Source: Leptobrachium leishanense
Taxonomy: Eukaryota > Chordata > Amphibia > Anura > Megophryidae
Direction of reading: 5' to 3'
Assembly: GCA_009667805.1 (NCBI GenBank)
Contig: CM019064.1
Span: 77,188,400 to 77,252,399 of the forward strand
DNA: 64,000 nt
Below the pieces are notes generated by a model. That model did no database searches. It was not told where the DNA came from and saw only the letters and a list, made by a program, of their open reading frames with translations. Of the stretch, positions 10,801-22,344 are shown piece by piece. How positions within the stretch are numbered: position 1 is the stretch's first letter; the number at the start of each line of letters is the position of its first letter. The position numbers and the translations under genes are program-made.

Positions 10801-11669
10801 GTTATGGTGTGCCGGCACTGTTGCCGACGCTAAAAGCCCAATTTTAAAGCACCTATTGTTACTTTCATCCAAAGCCTGCATAAGTTTCACAATAATTTAG
10901 CCAAAAAAAACACTAAACTTTTTCTGCGCATCCTAAAATGTCTTTTCATACAGGCTGCCGCCCCAAGCAGTTGTTTATGTATCGATTAAAGGAAAAGCAT
11001 TTACCGTCATATGAAACGTAATTTTTTTGTTTTTAAGTGTTTCTATACATCCTAGAAATCCGCCACTTCACGGGTAGGTTATGGGGACCTCCTAAGCACA
11101 ATATTTGAAGGAATTTTTCGTTTTTATTTTTAACCCTTATTTCGTGGAAAACTTACTGTCCCTTTAAAAACGTTTTTTTTAAAACTTTTTGTCCTTGTTT
11201 CCTGTCCCCCAGGGCACTACCCGGACCCCCATACACCTTTTATGGCAAATATGTAGCATATATGCCCTCTTGGAGGGCACTCTAAAAAACCGAATTTTCA
11301 GCCCCATTGACTTGCATGGGGGTTCGGGTTCGGGTTCGGTCCCGAACAAATGGGAAGTTCGGGTTCGGGCTCGAACCGAACTCAGGGAGTGTTCGGCTCA
11401 TCCCTAGTTGCAAGTGCGGATCAATGAACACATTAACAATATAATGAAGAAATCTGAGAAGCACAATGTCTCTAACCATTATTGCATTAAACATGGGGAG
11501 TGACCCTAAAGGGTTGTAATTTTTTGCGATTTAAAAAGTTACGAGGAACTGGAGAGGAGAGGATTTAGACCTCAAATTATCAAGAGCTGAAATGGGTTAG
11601 ATATACCGACTCAATACATTGGAACCTAAGGGCCTTAATGCTGGGTTTGAGCTGTGCCATTTTTTATGA

Positions 11670-12507
11670 TAATTTTTTATTAGTATTTTTACAAGAGTTT
11701 CTCTATTGAATTTTAAATATTTAATGTCAAACAAGAACAACTGCATCGAAATTTCTGGTTGGCATCAATTTAAAATTAGGATATCACTAGATTAAATAAC
11801 TAATGAGAGTCCTCTATGAAGGTTCAACCAATATGCACTGTAGAAACGATAGAGTTATTAACTAGTATATTATTGGAGTAAAAAATACCCGAATGAGACT
11901 GAATGGTCACTAGATCAAGGTTACTATAGGACTAATGAAATTTGTTTGCCTATATGGAATTCACCAGTATTTATTAGTCACTATAAAGTATTTATTAGTC
12001 ATTAAAGAAGAAACAATGATTATAACTATGGAATTATAGCGTCTTGGATTAGGGTTAATATATGATTTATGCAGTAGCAACCTTCTCATGATGGGTAGAA
12101 TTTTTATTTATTATTGACATGTGGGGTGTTTAATTGCTTTTTTCCTCTCATTGTGGTTCAATCTATGCGCGATCCGGGATTCTGTTGAATGGGTCAAGAG
12201 GTTTCAGAGATTAAGAACGTAAAACTGAACCATCGACGGAACGATACAAATGGAAAGATGAATCTGGAAGGAGAACATTGCGGAACGCAAGCCGGAACAA
12301 ACGGTGAGCCGCACAAAATACGAACGACGCATGCACAACTGAATGCGAGGTAGAGGGGAAGTAAGAACGAGGAAGACCGTCATCGGGCATACCAACTATG
12401 GAACGCAAGCCGGAACGAGCAGTGAGCCGCAATGTGATTGACTAATGTGTAGGTTATTGACAATGATTTTATGACTTTAAATATCTACTATTTTACTGGG
12501 TGCATCA
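11670..12507 (+). other. Probable 3' untranslated region of the Penelope-like element
   Basis: AT-rich, non-coding, lying between the GIY-YIG stop and the first hammerhead-like motif. A duplicated GTATTTATTAGTCA phrase occurs near 11968-12001. Two related segments (ACGCAAGCCGGAAC) near 12286 and 12403 form an imperfect 120-bp direct repeat. Confidence 0.4.
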
Positions 12508-12552
12508 CAGGCTGAGGAAGCCTGAAGTACAAGCAGGCGAAACGCGTTTCTG
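12508..12552 (+). ncRNA. Hammerhead-ribozyme-like motif 1
   Basis: Read 5' to 3': stem I strand CAGG (12508-12511), core CTGAGGA (12512-12518), one extra A, stem II GCCTG/CAGGC (12520-12524 with 12534-12538) closing a nine-base loop, GAAA (12539-12542), a short palindromic stem III ACGCGT, the cleavage-position T12548, and stem I strand TCTG (12549-12552), which pairs with CAGG with one G-T wobble. Hammerhead motifs are known in the terminal repeats of Penelope-like elements, and this one lies about 850 bp downstream of a Penelope-like frame on the same strand. The extra A between core and stem II departs from the canonical motif. Confidence 0.55.
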
Positions 12553-13498
12553 GAGATTTTATTTTTATTTTAAACACTTCTGGATTTTATTTGTTTAAAT
12601 AAATGTTTACTGGCAATACCATCATTGCACCTTGGAATATTATTTTCCGCCGGAGGGTCCAATCGTGGAAGATCTGCCCTTGGGGATTTTATGACGCTAT
12701 CATACTCAACCACTTAGAGAAAGAGGCTCATTAAATTGTGAGTATATTCCCTTGCGATGGCTAATACTTTTTGGGTATAAGCACAGACATTTGCGCAATG
12801 GAGGCTTTCTATTTCTGTTAAAGCTAAGGAGCCTGGAGAAACATATCGCACTGAAGTGTATTGAACTGGCATCCGATGTGGCTGGGCTTGACCCTCCCGT
12901 TAAGAGGTCAGAAGGCGACATTGATAGAGCCAATGGGCTCCTCCTTTGTGAGTTTCAAATCTATAACGAATAATTGCATATTGACTGCCATCGCTTTGAA
13001 GACAATATTGCACCATATGTCCTTTTTCCTATATTTTATATTTAGGTTCTATCTAGTTTGGTCAATAGTCCAGAAAGTGGGGGAACAAGATAAGTGTGTT
13101 TTCTTAGATATTTGTTGTGTTCTCAGCACTGTTGGGAATAGACTGTGCGCTCGCACGGGGTATTGCACCCAATTATGTCTATTGATTGCATATGTGTGGG
13201 GTGCACATAGGTGTTGGAGCAGCACATATTACAGGACATTGGTGGGTTAATTGTTAAGAGCCGTTTTTTTCATTTCTACACAAAAGTCTGAATGTCAGGC
13301 GCCACCTAGTGGTTTCTTATGAGAATGTCTTCCCAATGGATTTCACTGAATGTAGTGATAATGAGTGAGATAGGGATTGTGGTGATGAAACAGTTCAGTA
13401 TGTTATTGTGGACCTATACAGAAGTCTAGGGTGTGCTAGATCAGCAGCTCGTCTCCACTCACTAGAGGAAATATCCCAATTCCTCAAAGAGAGGCATA
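12553..13498. other. No recognisable gene
   Basis: Non-coding DNA between the two hammerhead-like motifs, possibly the terminal repeat of the Penelope-like element. Overlapping frames of 70-130 codons at 12706-13250 have no known motif. Confidence 0.35.
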
Positions 13499-13499
13499 T

Positions 13500-13990
13500 G
13501 AAAAAAAAAACAGTGTGGTGGGATAGGCGCTTCGTGGTATAAAGCCACTTCCTGATTGGCATCTACTGAGGAAGTGGCTTTATACCAGGAAACGCGTTTA
13601 GATGCACTTTTTATATTGAAATTATTTCTTTTACCTCAATAAATTAATTAATCTTACACCCCCTGCGTGCTGATTTTCACTTTTACTGCTACAATCCTGG
13701 ATTGCTGCTGAGGAGCAGAAAGAAGGCGCTGGAGTACTGCAAGGGGAATCCGGCATTCCTAAAACTGACGGTTGCTGTTACATCCAGTGTCTGATCTTGA
13801 GACACTGAAAAATGTGAGTCACTTCTCCCTAAAGGGGTTTATTCATATATCTACTTGACATACTGCGCAATATATTTGTTTCTGTTTTATTTGAGGGCTG
13901 GACCCCATCTAAATAGATTGAACATCTTAAAGAACACCCCCACTGGCTGGAAGAAGCGCCTGTCCCACCACACTGTTTTTTTTTTCGTTT
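13500..13990. repeat. Inverted pair around hammerhead-like motif 2
   Basis: ACAGTGTGGTGGGATAGGCGCTT (13510-13532) is the inverted copy of the block near 13955-13979, each next to an A- or T-run. The pair frames a 420-bp interior that contains the second ribozyme-like motif, so this may be a small non-autonomous element. Confidence 0.55.
13559..13605 (+). ncRNA. Hammerhead-ribozyme-like motif 2, with a 7-bp stem I
   Basis: Stem I is GCATCTA (13559-13565) paired perfectly with TAGATGC (13599-13605). The core is CTGAGGA (13566-13572) plus one extra A. Stem II is weak (TGG/CCA, 13575-13577 with 13585-13587). GAAA follows at 13589-13592, then the palindromic ACGCGT of stem III and T13598 at the cleavage position. 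Just upstream, GGTATAAAGCCACTTCCT is an exact inverted copy of AGGAAGTGGCTTTATACC inside the motif. An alternative hairpin could therefore mask the core. The extra base and weak stem II make activity uncertain. Confidence 0.55.
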
Positions 13991-15059
13991 TTTCATTTCT
14001 GTCCTTAATTGGAGTTTGCTGGAGCATTGTGTTATCATGTCTTGGTATTGGACACATATGCTTTTTTAAATTTTTACTGGCATGCTGTTTATCAAAACAT
14101 GATACTCTTACAGTTTTAGTTGTTACAGTTGATTGAATTACCTGATATTTAAAAAACAGAAACAAAACATGTCCGCTGCTCGCTGATGTTTTTGTCAATA
14201 AATCAATAAATCCACCAGTTGAATCAAGCCAGGGTTTCTGAAGGGGCACTCTGTTCTAGAGATGAAAATAAGTCTCTTTATTTTCCAGCTCTTGTAAAAT
14301 GAACATTTCCTGTGCAAACTATAAGAAGATTAATTTACAGTGTAAACCCGCAACAACTGAGCCGCAATCGAAATTTGCGGCTTGACCGGAATAACGACTC
14401 GAGACGTTATACAAACGAATGCGACCATCATATTTAACAGCTCACTCATTAATGATAATGACTTGCTTTGAATAGGGTCTCTGAAGTATTACTTTAAAAA
14501 CGCTGAGAAGGATCTAAGGCAACTCAAAAGCCAATACCATAAATTAGTGGTATATTTAACCCTCTATTCAACACCATTGTTTGCATCATATACTTTAACC
14601 TTTTGATGCTGACATTATTAAAACATGATCGACTGCTCAACAGCAAGACACGTTTTAAAGTCTAAATCCATAAATATGGCAGAACAATAAAGTTGAAAGT
14701 ACATAATATTTACCATGCACTGTTAAATAGGATAATAAACATTGAATTCCTTTACTGAAAGCACCCGTGGGATCAGTGTAGAAAATGCCTTTTTCAGCAG
14801 AATCTTTATATAGAAATTGTTTCCATAAGTTAATGCGTAGACATGGTTTTCAAGCGCTTTTTGACCCTATGCAACGAACCTAGGCATATTGTTTGCAGAA
14901 AGAAAATCTAGTTCACAAAATTTTATAAAGAAACTCAATGCTACATACGAGTTATTATTAGTATGGATCTGAATTAAAGCCTATACCTTACATTTAAAAT
15001 GCTTATTTATAAATAATTACATTACAATTGCAAAGTTGGTGCAATCGACTATTTAAAAA
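13606..15059. other. No recognisable gene
   Basis: Non-coding AT-rich DNA. The first part has a CTCAATAAATTAATTAATC run after the motif. No family with clear ends was recognised beyond the inverted arm at about 13955. Confidence 0.35.
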
Positions 15060-15497
15060 GCTGGCGAATTGCAGCAAAATAAGGTGCAAGCAATTTGGCG
15101 GCAGTGACATTCCCCATAGAGAAGTAATGGTTAATCTATTCAGAGACGCCAAACATTATTATTTTTCTTAAAACATCTTTTAAATGTTGAGGTTTTTTTT
15201 ACCCCCTTTCGACAGCTAATCGGCTTTTTCTGGTGGCGTTTGGTGGTCTGTTCAGCAACTGGTCAGAGTCACTCAGCGGTCTGTTTGGCGGATCGTCAGC
15301 TGCGTTCGGCGGGTTTGCAGCTGTGTTCGGTGGTTTTTTGGATCGGTTCGGTGATTTTTCAGCGGGTTTATTGGCGGATCGATTCGCTGCACTTTGGGAG
15401 CCTGCGGTGAATGATGAATTTATTGCTGGGCCAGCGTATTGAGCCCGCCGAAGAGGATGAAAGAGCACTGACATTTTGGTGCTCTTTGAATAGCCCT
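15060..15497 (+). mobile_element. TTAA MITE family A copy 2, left-truncated
   Basis: It shares GGCAGTGACATTCCCCATAG and AATGGTTAATCTATTCAGAG with copy 1 and ends TTTGAATAGCCC like copy 4. The left terminus is missing. The interior contains a GC-richer GTTCGGYGGDTTT-like run. Non-coding. Confidence 0.65.
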
Positions 15498-16345
15498 ATA
15501 GTCACTGAGATTAGAAGAAAGATATTCGGCTAAATCAGGAAGTATGGAGAGTTATACAGATCTCTAAAAAGGCAGATGAAGTCATGAGGAATAAGACAGA
15601 ACAGCATCGATACTGTAGCTATTTGACGTCTTTTGTTAGCCCCCCCAAATGTTTACCTTTAGACCAGCCACTGCTTCTGAATTCTCCTTTATCAGTATAT
15701 AACATGTTCAACTATGAAGAATTCATAGTATGTGCAATTCAGTCTACCAATGCTTATGTCAGCTGATCGACTGGTTGTGATGGGAGTACTATAAAAACAG
15801 CAAGCACTACAGGAGTCTAACGTTCAACACTTGGTATCACATGGACATTTGTGTAGGATGTAGTCTTCAGCCACTACAGCTCGTTTGCACTTGCTTTGCT
15901 AATTGTACATGTAGTAGAAAACTATTGTTTATTTATTTGCTTGTCTGTTACATTTGTACGTATTAAATAGTGACCCTATATTGTGTTTTCTTTTTTTATC
16001 CGCTGGAGGTTTTCTTGTTGTTTTGTATATTTTGATTATATATTTGATAAAAAGTTTCATATGTAAAAAGGTTAAAACGTGTTATTTAACAGAATAAAAT
16101 ATATTGTAGTGGTTTTCAGTACAGCAGATTAACCTTTCTACTATATAGAAATGTACAACAAGGTATTAGTGTTTTAATGGTATGTTTTTGAAGTTTTATT
16201 ACATATTTAATTAGGAACATTATAATGTTATTAATCTCTCCATAGTGCGTCCTTTTGTTCTGTAATATCTCAAGACATTCATAATCCTTTTTGATGAGTT
16301 CATGAAGTCAAAGTAGGGTCTTGGCGAGTGCCAGAATACAATACT
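15498..16345. other. No recognisable feature
   Basis: AT-rich DNA without a supported gene, RNA or repeat end. Confidence 0.35.
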
Positions 16346-16348
16346 ACA

Positions 16349-16710
16349 TTGTACTTGAAAGAAAAAAATATATATTTAGACCTACAGTCTTTATATTTTA
16401 ACCTTGATTTCACATGTTCAGGAGTCACCTGAGCCTTGCATGAAAAACTAATGCTTATATAGTACTTGAAAGAAAAAAATATATATTTAGACCTACAGAC
16501 GGAACGAGCATAAGCATACACTGACCAACACAGACCACAAGATTCTCCACTCTGCACCCTGGAACCAGCATAAGCATACATTGACCAACCTCCCCCCCCC
16601 CGAACCAGCATAATCATACACTGACCAACACAGACCACAAGATTCTCCACTCTGCACCCCGGAACCAGCATAAGCATACACTGACCAACACCCCGAGCAT
16701 AAGGTAGCAG
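16349..16710. repeat. Two interlaced local repeats
   Basis: TACTTGAAAGAAAAAAATAT...TTTAGACCTACAG occurs at 16350 and again at 16464, 114 bp apart. After it, four units of about 60 bp share CATAAGCATACACTGACCAA and AAGATTCTCCACTCTGCACC (16500-16700). One more copy of the second unit lies alone at 16956-16998, so the array has been broken or spread. Confidence 0.75.
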
Positions 16711-17029
16711 GAATTCAGAATGCCGTCTAACGCTATCCTCCAAAGAACGCCATTCTTGCAACTGTATTTTATTTCTAAATGTATTCATTTCTGGCTGATT
16801 CCATGTTTCAATGTTCCCTCCTTTTTACTTAAACTTTTTTTTTCTTGGTCTTCGCCTTTGCCTCTCACCCTCCCCCTCTTCCTGCTCCTCCTCCTCCTCC
16901 CTCCTGCCGTGTAGTTTCTTAAAAGCACACTTAGCAATATCCATTCTATTTTCTAGCATACACTGACCAACACAGACCACAAGATTCTCCACTCCGCCAT
17001 CCCACCCAGGCCTGGTCCATAATTTAAGG
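16711..17029. other. Pyrimidine-rich stretch, no gene
   Basis: A CT-rich run at 16850-16910 and an isolated copy of the preceding minisatellite unit at 16956-16998. Nothing else recognised. Confidence 0.4.
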
Positions 17030-17300
17030 GCTCCTTTACAACTGTTTCCACTTCTACTTCTCTCTCTAATTACCTTTACTCAGCCCAAGCTTCTGGTCCT
17101 TCCCATGCATCCATCACAACATTTCTTCTAGCAACAAGCTTCACCTTCCCTCTGCTCCCATCTGTTTCACTTACCCCGTCCCTTTAGATTGTATGCTCAC
17201 GGGATGTCTCGCCGAGCACTTAGTTAAAGTGCTGTACTTACTAGACAAGCTATCCTTTGGGCAGGGTTGTCTTTTCCTTATTTATCATGTGTAACAGATC
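17030..17300 (+). mobile_element. L2/CR1-like LINE 3' tail fragment
   Basis: The phrases CCCATCTGTTTCACTTACC, TTTAGATTGTATGCTCACGG and GGGCAGGGTTGTCTTTTCC resemble the 3' untranslated region of L2-like LINEs, compared with GACTGTAAATTCATATGAGC and GCAGGGCCCTC in the copy at 2310-2340. Decayed and non-coding. Confidence 0.5.
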
Positions 17301-18221
17301 TCTGTGCCCGGACAGGGTCACACCTGCCAAATGCTGCTTCCTCGCTGGACACCCAGGTTCTCCTCGTGACTCTCACGCCTTTCTCCAGTACCTTAGCTGC
17401 CACTTAAGGACTGGTGCATGTAGAGAGCCTGGCTAGCACCCCAGAAATAAGCTGAAGCTGTAGACCTGGAGCCTTTCATTGGCACGGCAAGCAGAAAATT
17501 CCTGGTACCCCAAATCATGAGCCGTGACTTCAAGCTTGGTCAGAATAGAACTGCCTGTTTATTACACAGCACAGAGATACAATCAACCATCAACCTCATT
17601 TGCATACAATCAAGCAGATAGCTGCACATATCAGATAACTACACAGGACCTTCAAACAATGGAGAATGGGGGAAGGAGAAAGCAGGGTAAACAAGTTTAG
17701 ATTGGTTGGATTAGTTAGATTGATTGGTTGGATGGAGCTTCTATTTTCTGTTATCCCAAGTGTATGGTAGGGCCACATGGCATGTATAGGAAATGTGGAA
17801 TATTCTTATAAATTTCAAAGTAGTGAAATGTAAATGGTGATAGAAATTAATAAAACTTTCTTTGATACAAATGTACAGACAGTACCGATAAGCCCCCTTG
17901 TGACCCATGCCAACTACTGGTTTTCTTATTTAGGTTTTCTCTCCTTTCTTGCTAGCTACAGATGGGTTGTAGTAAATGCTGCTTTGTTCTTTAATATTCG
18001 TCCATGTCTACCTGCTCCCCCCTTTTTTTCTATTTCCTATCAAAGGGTGAACTTAGTATATATCATGAGCATTTAAAGTTCCTAAAAAGAGGGGCAGGAG
18101 AAGCTTCTGTTAAAAGGGAAAAGGGTTTCGGATGGGTAGGGTGATAAAAAACAGAGGGATAAAATATTATGCCCCCCCCCACTTTACCATTTTAATAAAA
18201 AAGTTTTGTTTCACCCTTACA
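17301..18221. other. No recognisable gene
   Basis: 17310-17560 is more GC-rich and could be a decayed LTR or gene-derived fragment, but no terminal motif or reading frame supports that. The rest is AT-rich. Confidence 0.3.
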
Positions 18222-18996
18222 GGGTTTTTCAAAGAGAATCGAAAAGTCACCGCACGTTCTGCAGGGAAAACCCGCCGCACACTCACCGAAACCCGCAGAA
18301 ACAGCTGGATTAATCCCACCGTACACGCCGGCGAAACCCAACTAGCCGCCAATCACAGCGCAGAGCAGCCGTCAGAAAAACCCATCACGCAGACGAATGA
18401 GGTGAAAAAAAAACAGTACGCTTGAAAGTTTTAAATTTGAAACGCTATTTGCAAAAAAAACTACTGAACGAAAATGCCTGGAATTTACACATAAGATCCA
18501 ATGAATGATAATAAAAAGGTCTGTTGCAGTAAAAAGAAAAGACGATTTAAATAAAAAAACGGAATAAAAAATTTGCCAAGAAAATCCCCAAAAATGCTAA
18601 CAGATCCTAAAAAAATCTATAAATAAAGAGACTTTTTACTGCAGAATATAATATTAAACGGTTTATTAGATATTGAGATATTGAATTAAAGCGGGAATAT
18701 TTTTAACATTGAAGCCTTGGGAATCACCTGAATAAATGTGTCGAATGAAAACACCAAACAGCAGGGCATTTCAGCTACCTTTCCCTGCTGTTTTGTGTTC
18801 TCTGAATAGACGAAGCATTGCTTCTCTATGGGAAATTCACTGCCCTTGAACAGGCACTGTACGTGCAGGCAATTCGCCAAGATTTGGCAAACTGCCTGCT
18901 CTCTGAATAGCCGAATGGCCAGGAAAGGAATCGGTACGCTGAATTTCAGTGTTTGGTTACCTTTCGGCCACAATTCGGATCTCTTTGAATAACCCC
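18222..18996 (-). mobile_element. TTAA MITE family A copy 3
   Basis: It starts GGGTTTTTCAAAGAGAATCG and ends CTCTTTGAATAACCCC, in inverse orientation to copy 1. Interior blocks shared with copy 4 include AAAAGTCACCGCACGTT, ATGCCTGGAATTTACA and AATAAAGAGACTTTTTACTG. The family has no reading frame of its own. Confidence 0.75.
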
Positions 18997-19517
18997 ACAC
19001 TGCCCAGTGCCGGGCTAATGCAGGTCCAGATCTGGCAGCAACGGAGCATCTCGTAGCAGGGAAATGTAAGGGGACTGAAGTTCATCCAGCCAATCCAATA
19101 TCTCTTAATGAAAGTACAATGGGAGCCACCAGCTGTCTAGGAATATACAGAGCTGTACTTTTCTGGCCAAAACTCTAGAAGGCTGATTGACGGTGGCAAG
19201 TTTCCTGACTGTTCAAAAGGCTGATTCAGGACACTAACTGCGAACAATTCTCCAAAAGATCACCTACTGGAAAGCTCAAGAAAAAACAGATAGAACAGTG
19301 CATAAGAGTTAATACATAAGATAAAAAATACATGGAGTATAGTCTTACGAAGTAAGTTGATGGAAGTAGGTAGTACTTAATGACGGGGACCCTCTGATTA
19401 CACATGGAAAGTCCTGAGTTCGTAATGTAAATACAACTGTTCATAACAATACGTAACCATATTACTGACCATGCATTACGATTGCATTGGTTCGTGTCAT
19501 AATACAACTAACATATA
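18997..19517. other. No recognisable feature
   Basis: Mixed-composition DNA with no supported gene or repeat end. Confidence 0.35.
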
Positions 19518-19732
19518 GGGTTATTTGACAACTGGCCTAGGTTACCATTGTTGCAACCAGAATAACCTTTGGCAATCCTGAGAGAGAAATTCAAACAGTG
19601 GTAGAGGAAGCTTTACAAATGAATCTTTACAAATAAATCTTCTCCTGCTGCTGTTTGAACTTCCCTCTCCCGATCAGTGACATTTTTGATCTTTGCCACA
19701 ACGGTAAACCATGATGGGTAGTGAATAGCCCC
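19518..19732. mobile_element. Palindromic MITE, ends GGGTTATT...AATAGCCCC
   Basis: The left half runs GGGTTATTTGACAACTGG, GTTACCATTGTTGCAA, then AAATTCAAACAGTGGTAG. The right half returns through CTGCTGTTTGAACTTCC, GCCACAACGGTAAACCATG and GAATAGCCCC. The ends resemble the TTAA family A ends but the interior differs. Confidence 0.65.
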
Positions 19733-20567
19733 TACAGTTTGTTTCTTCAATGGCTAGTATAGAATGACTTTGTCTGAGTCAGGATATGCCTGTTTTATAT
19801 TGATCTGCCGGTGTTTATTGTCAAATCATTATAGGTAAGATGACATTTGCAAACTTTTACAGTGAATGCAACAACATCCTGTGAATGAGAAATTCTGTTG
19901 TCTTCGGCAGACTGTGAGGGGGTTAAACAAACCTAATTGTACTGTTAAAAGATGACTTCCTTCCCCCCGAGCTATGCTCTTTGCTTATAGCCTAAATGTC
20001 CTGAAACATGTAAGCAAATTAAGGAAGGGAGTATTTTTTGTTTGTCATATTTTTATGTTGAACAATTTAAATTTAGAAAAGGTTTATTCATTATTTTACC
20101 CCTGGAGACAAACCTAAAATTAGCTTTACTAAATGCTCCTGAACTTTGTATGACAGTAAATTCATTCCTGAGACCAGATGATTATTTATCCATTTGTCTG
20201 TCAGTTCGTGACTGTCTGTCTTCTTGTGGTTTCTTACTTAAGTATCCAGAGCCCTGAGTTATTCTCAGAAATCACTGGATGACATTTTCATATGCTGGAA
20301 GTAATAATTTATAACTTTGTGATGTCAGTTTCGCGTACTAATAATAAACTTGAAACTCCTACAAAGAAGAAAACAATTCACAAATAAATATACAATAGCT
20401 AATTCAAAAGCTAATGATTGTACTCTAAAAAAGAAAAGTTACAGCTATGTGAATGTATGAATCATGTGTTTCTCAAAAACAAAGATTAAAAGCATAGTGC
20501 AAATTGTAACCATAATAATTATATATATGGCTGTACAATATATATGGAAAATTAGCAAACTGAGAGT
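19733..20567. other. No recognisable feature
   Basis: AT-rich, apparently unique DNA. No supported gene. Confidence 0.35.
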
Positions 20568-20575
20568 AGTGAAAG

Positions 20576-21191
20576 TAGGGATGTGCATGGCTGAAAAATT
20601 TGTTTAGTTTAGTTTCGTTTCGTTACGTTTTTAAATCATTTAGTTTTCGGAATATTGTAACTAATTTTGTTTTGTATTTCATTTAGTTTATTTTCGGATC
20701 GATTTGAAATTTCGAATCAATTTGAAATTTCGAATCGATTTGAATTTCATATATTAATTCGATAGTTGATATCAATTTGAATTTTGGATCACTAGATAAA
20801 ACCCCAATTAATCAAATTTTTCTGTTAAAAGAAAAGCTAGGATTAAATATTAAACTGTGTCACAGATTTAGTATTTGAGTCAAATTAAACAGTGAAACAA
20901 AATTAATTTCTTTCATAAAGTCCTTTGCTTACTATTACTGGTATTGTATGTTAAGATCAATTCGATAGTTGATATCAATTTGATAGTTCATTTCAAATTC
21001 AAAAGTTGATATCAGTTATTCAAATTTTTCTTTTATGATGATGACACAGTGTAAAACAAAATAAATTCATTATATACCGTTTCGTTTCGAATTCGTATCG
21101 TATCAATTTGTTATTTGGAAGTACTTCCGAATACGAATTATCAAATTTCATTCCAAATTCCGAATTTTTCCGAAACGTATCCACGTCTCTA
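20576..21191. mobile_element. hAT MITE with perfect 8-bp target duplication
   Basis: The ends are TAGGGATGTGCA and CCACGTCTCTA. The direct repeat AGTGAAAG flanks it at 20568-20575 and 21192-21199. The 616-bp interior is AT-rich and dominated by TTCGAATCGATTTGAAATTTC-like words in both orientations, a typical non-coding subterminal region of this hAT type. Related ends occur at 43181, 48488 and 62657. Confidence 0.88.
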
Positions 21192-21199
21192 AGTGAAAG

Positions 21200-21623
21200 A
21201 ACTGCTCACACATTAATTCCCTGGGGAGGGTCAAACCTTAGTGTCTGGCTGAACCTGTTTTAAAGTATAGTTGATGGCTTATCAGGAACAATCGTAGGGT
21301 CACAAGATATCACAATAGAAATCTAACAAAACAGTCATATAATTTTATACTAAAGATAAAAGGAATAAAAAGCTGTCAATATACATTGTCTTGGAGAATT
21401 CCATCAGTCTCTACTAATGATTATTCCTTCCATATCTATTAAAAGATGCTTGCTGCTTAGGGAATTAATACATCCATAAGATGTTGGGTATAGCTTCACT
21501 TCCTTTAAGTGAATATGCTGAGTTATGCATTTCTAGGAAATTTTAAGCATCATTGTTCAGCCACTTTGATAAACCATGGACAAATATGCCAAGGAGGACA
21601 GTCGAGGATCTTTCAAACACCAT
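21200..21623. other. No recognisable feature
   Basis: AT-rich DNA without a supported gene. Confidence 0.35.
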
Positions 21624-22344
21624 GGGCACTATCACCTCCTTAACGCTAGCGCTCACATAAATGAGCATTAGCGCTAGGTTAATTGAGGTGACGGCGATCG
21701 GGAGGTAATAAAGGCGATACGATAACGGGTTATAAAACCTATTAGCGAATCGGTATTAGCAATTGTTAGCACCAGCTTACTGTACTTTGCGCTCCCTATG
21801 TGTAACATGGGGAGAGCAAAGTGTAAGCAGAGAGTAATTAGCATTAGGATCACAAAGTCCTAACGCTTATTACAACCAGCTGTCGCTAACTGAAAAAGTT
21901 ATAACCAACTCAGAGCTGTAGCTAACTGATTCCGCTTCTGTGGAATCGGTTAGCAGCAGTTGGAACCCCCCAAAAAAATGATCAAATATTAACCTCTCAT
22001 CCCTCGGTGAGAACAGCTGCCCGATCCGCTGCTTCTGGCTGCCGGGAGCAGAGTGAGACTGGGGAAAATGCAATCACTCTGACGACCTGCAGGATCTTGC
22101 AAGAGGTGAGATCTTGATGGTTGTGTGACACAACAGAAGAAGTCTCCATGGAGTCCTATGGACTATGGACACTTTAACACTGCCCCGAGCATCCTGGACC
22201 CTAGTGGCCGCTACTAGGCAGGCTGTTGGTCTCAGCGCCTGCCCCGTAATCCACTGGTAAAACAGGGATGCTATGGAGATATTAGCGAAGGCTAATTTTT
22301 CCCCTTACCGTCCCTGTTTTAGCTGTAGGGACGTGATAGGACCC
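21624..22344. mobile_element. Harbinger-like MITE, family H1 copy 1
   Basis: The ends GGGCACTATCACCTCC and GGACGTGATAGGACCC are imperfect inverted repeats. TTAACGCTAGCGCTC near the left end and the interior block CGGGAGCAGAGTGAGACTGG recur in the related elements at 45726 and 63364. No clear 3-bp duplication remains. Non-coding. Confidence 0.65.

Larger units (their letters stand above)
6257..11406 (+). mobile_element. hAT DNA transposon, 5150 bp, with perfect 8-bp target duplication
   Basis: The terminal inverted repeats are TAGGGATGAGC and GCTCATCCCTA. The 8-bp direct repeat GTTGCAAG lies at 6249-6256 and 11407-11414, the length expected for hAT. The subterminal regions are rich in TTCGGGTTCGG-like words at both ends. 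Inside are a tandem array (6357-7400), a broken transposase gene (7522-9956), a Tc1 fragment (9918-10220), a Harbinger end (10222-10273) and a second array (10274-10800). It interrupts a Penelope-like reading frame, so it is younger than that element. Confidence 0.92.
6049..11669 (+). pseudogene. Penelope-like element, C-terminal GIY-YIG endonuclease, split by a hAT insertion
   Basis: The exon-like pieces are 6049-6256 and 11407-11669. The first encodes a cysteine-rich CGDCVSC segment, then YVFYILKCPCNRYYFGKTKR. This matches the Penelope endonuclease pattern in which a CPC motif sits just before the GIY-YIG-like YYFGKT strand. The second piece continues at once with VRINEH and the NHYCIKHG helix. 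After a frameshift it ends in a block containing YRLNTLEPKGLN, typical of the last residues of these proteins, and a stop at 11667-11669. A 5.15 kb hAT separates the pieces. An in-frame stop in the last block and the frameshift show that the gene is dead. The reverse transcriptase is absent, so this copy is 5' truncated. Confidence 0.75.

Noticed and set aside
17301..17560. Possible LTR because of its higher GC content and TGT start near 17289
   Set aside because: No matching CA end, primer site, polypurine tract or partner copy was found.
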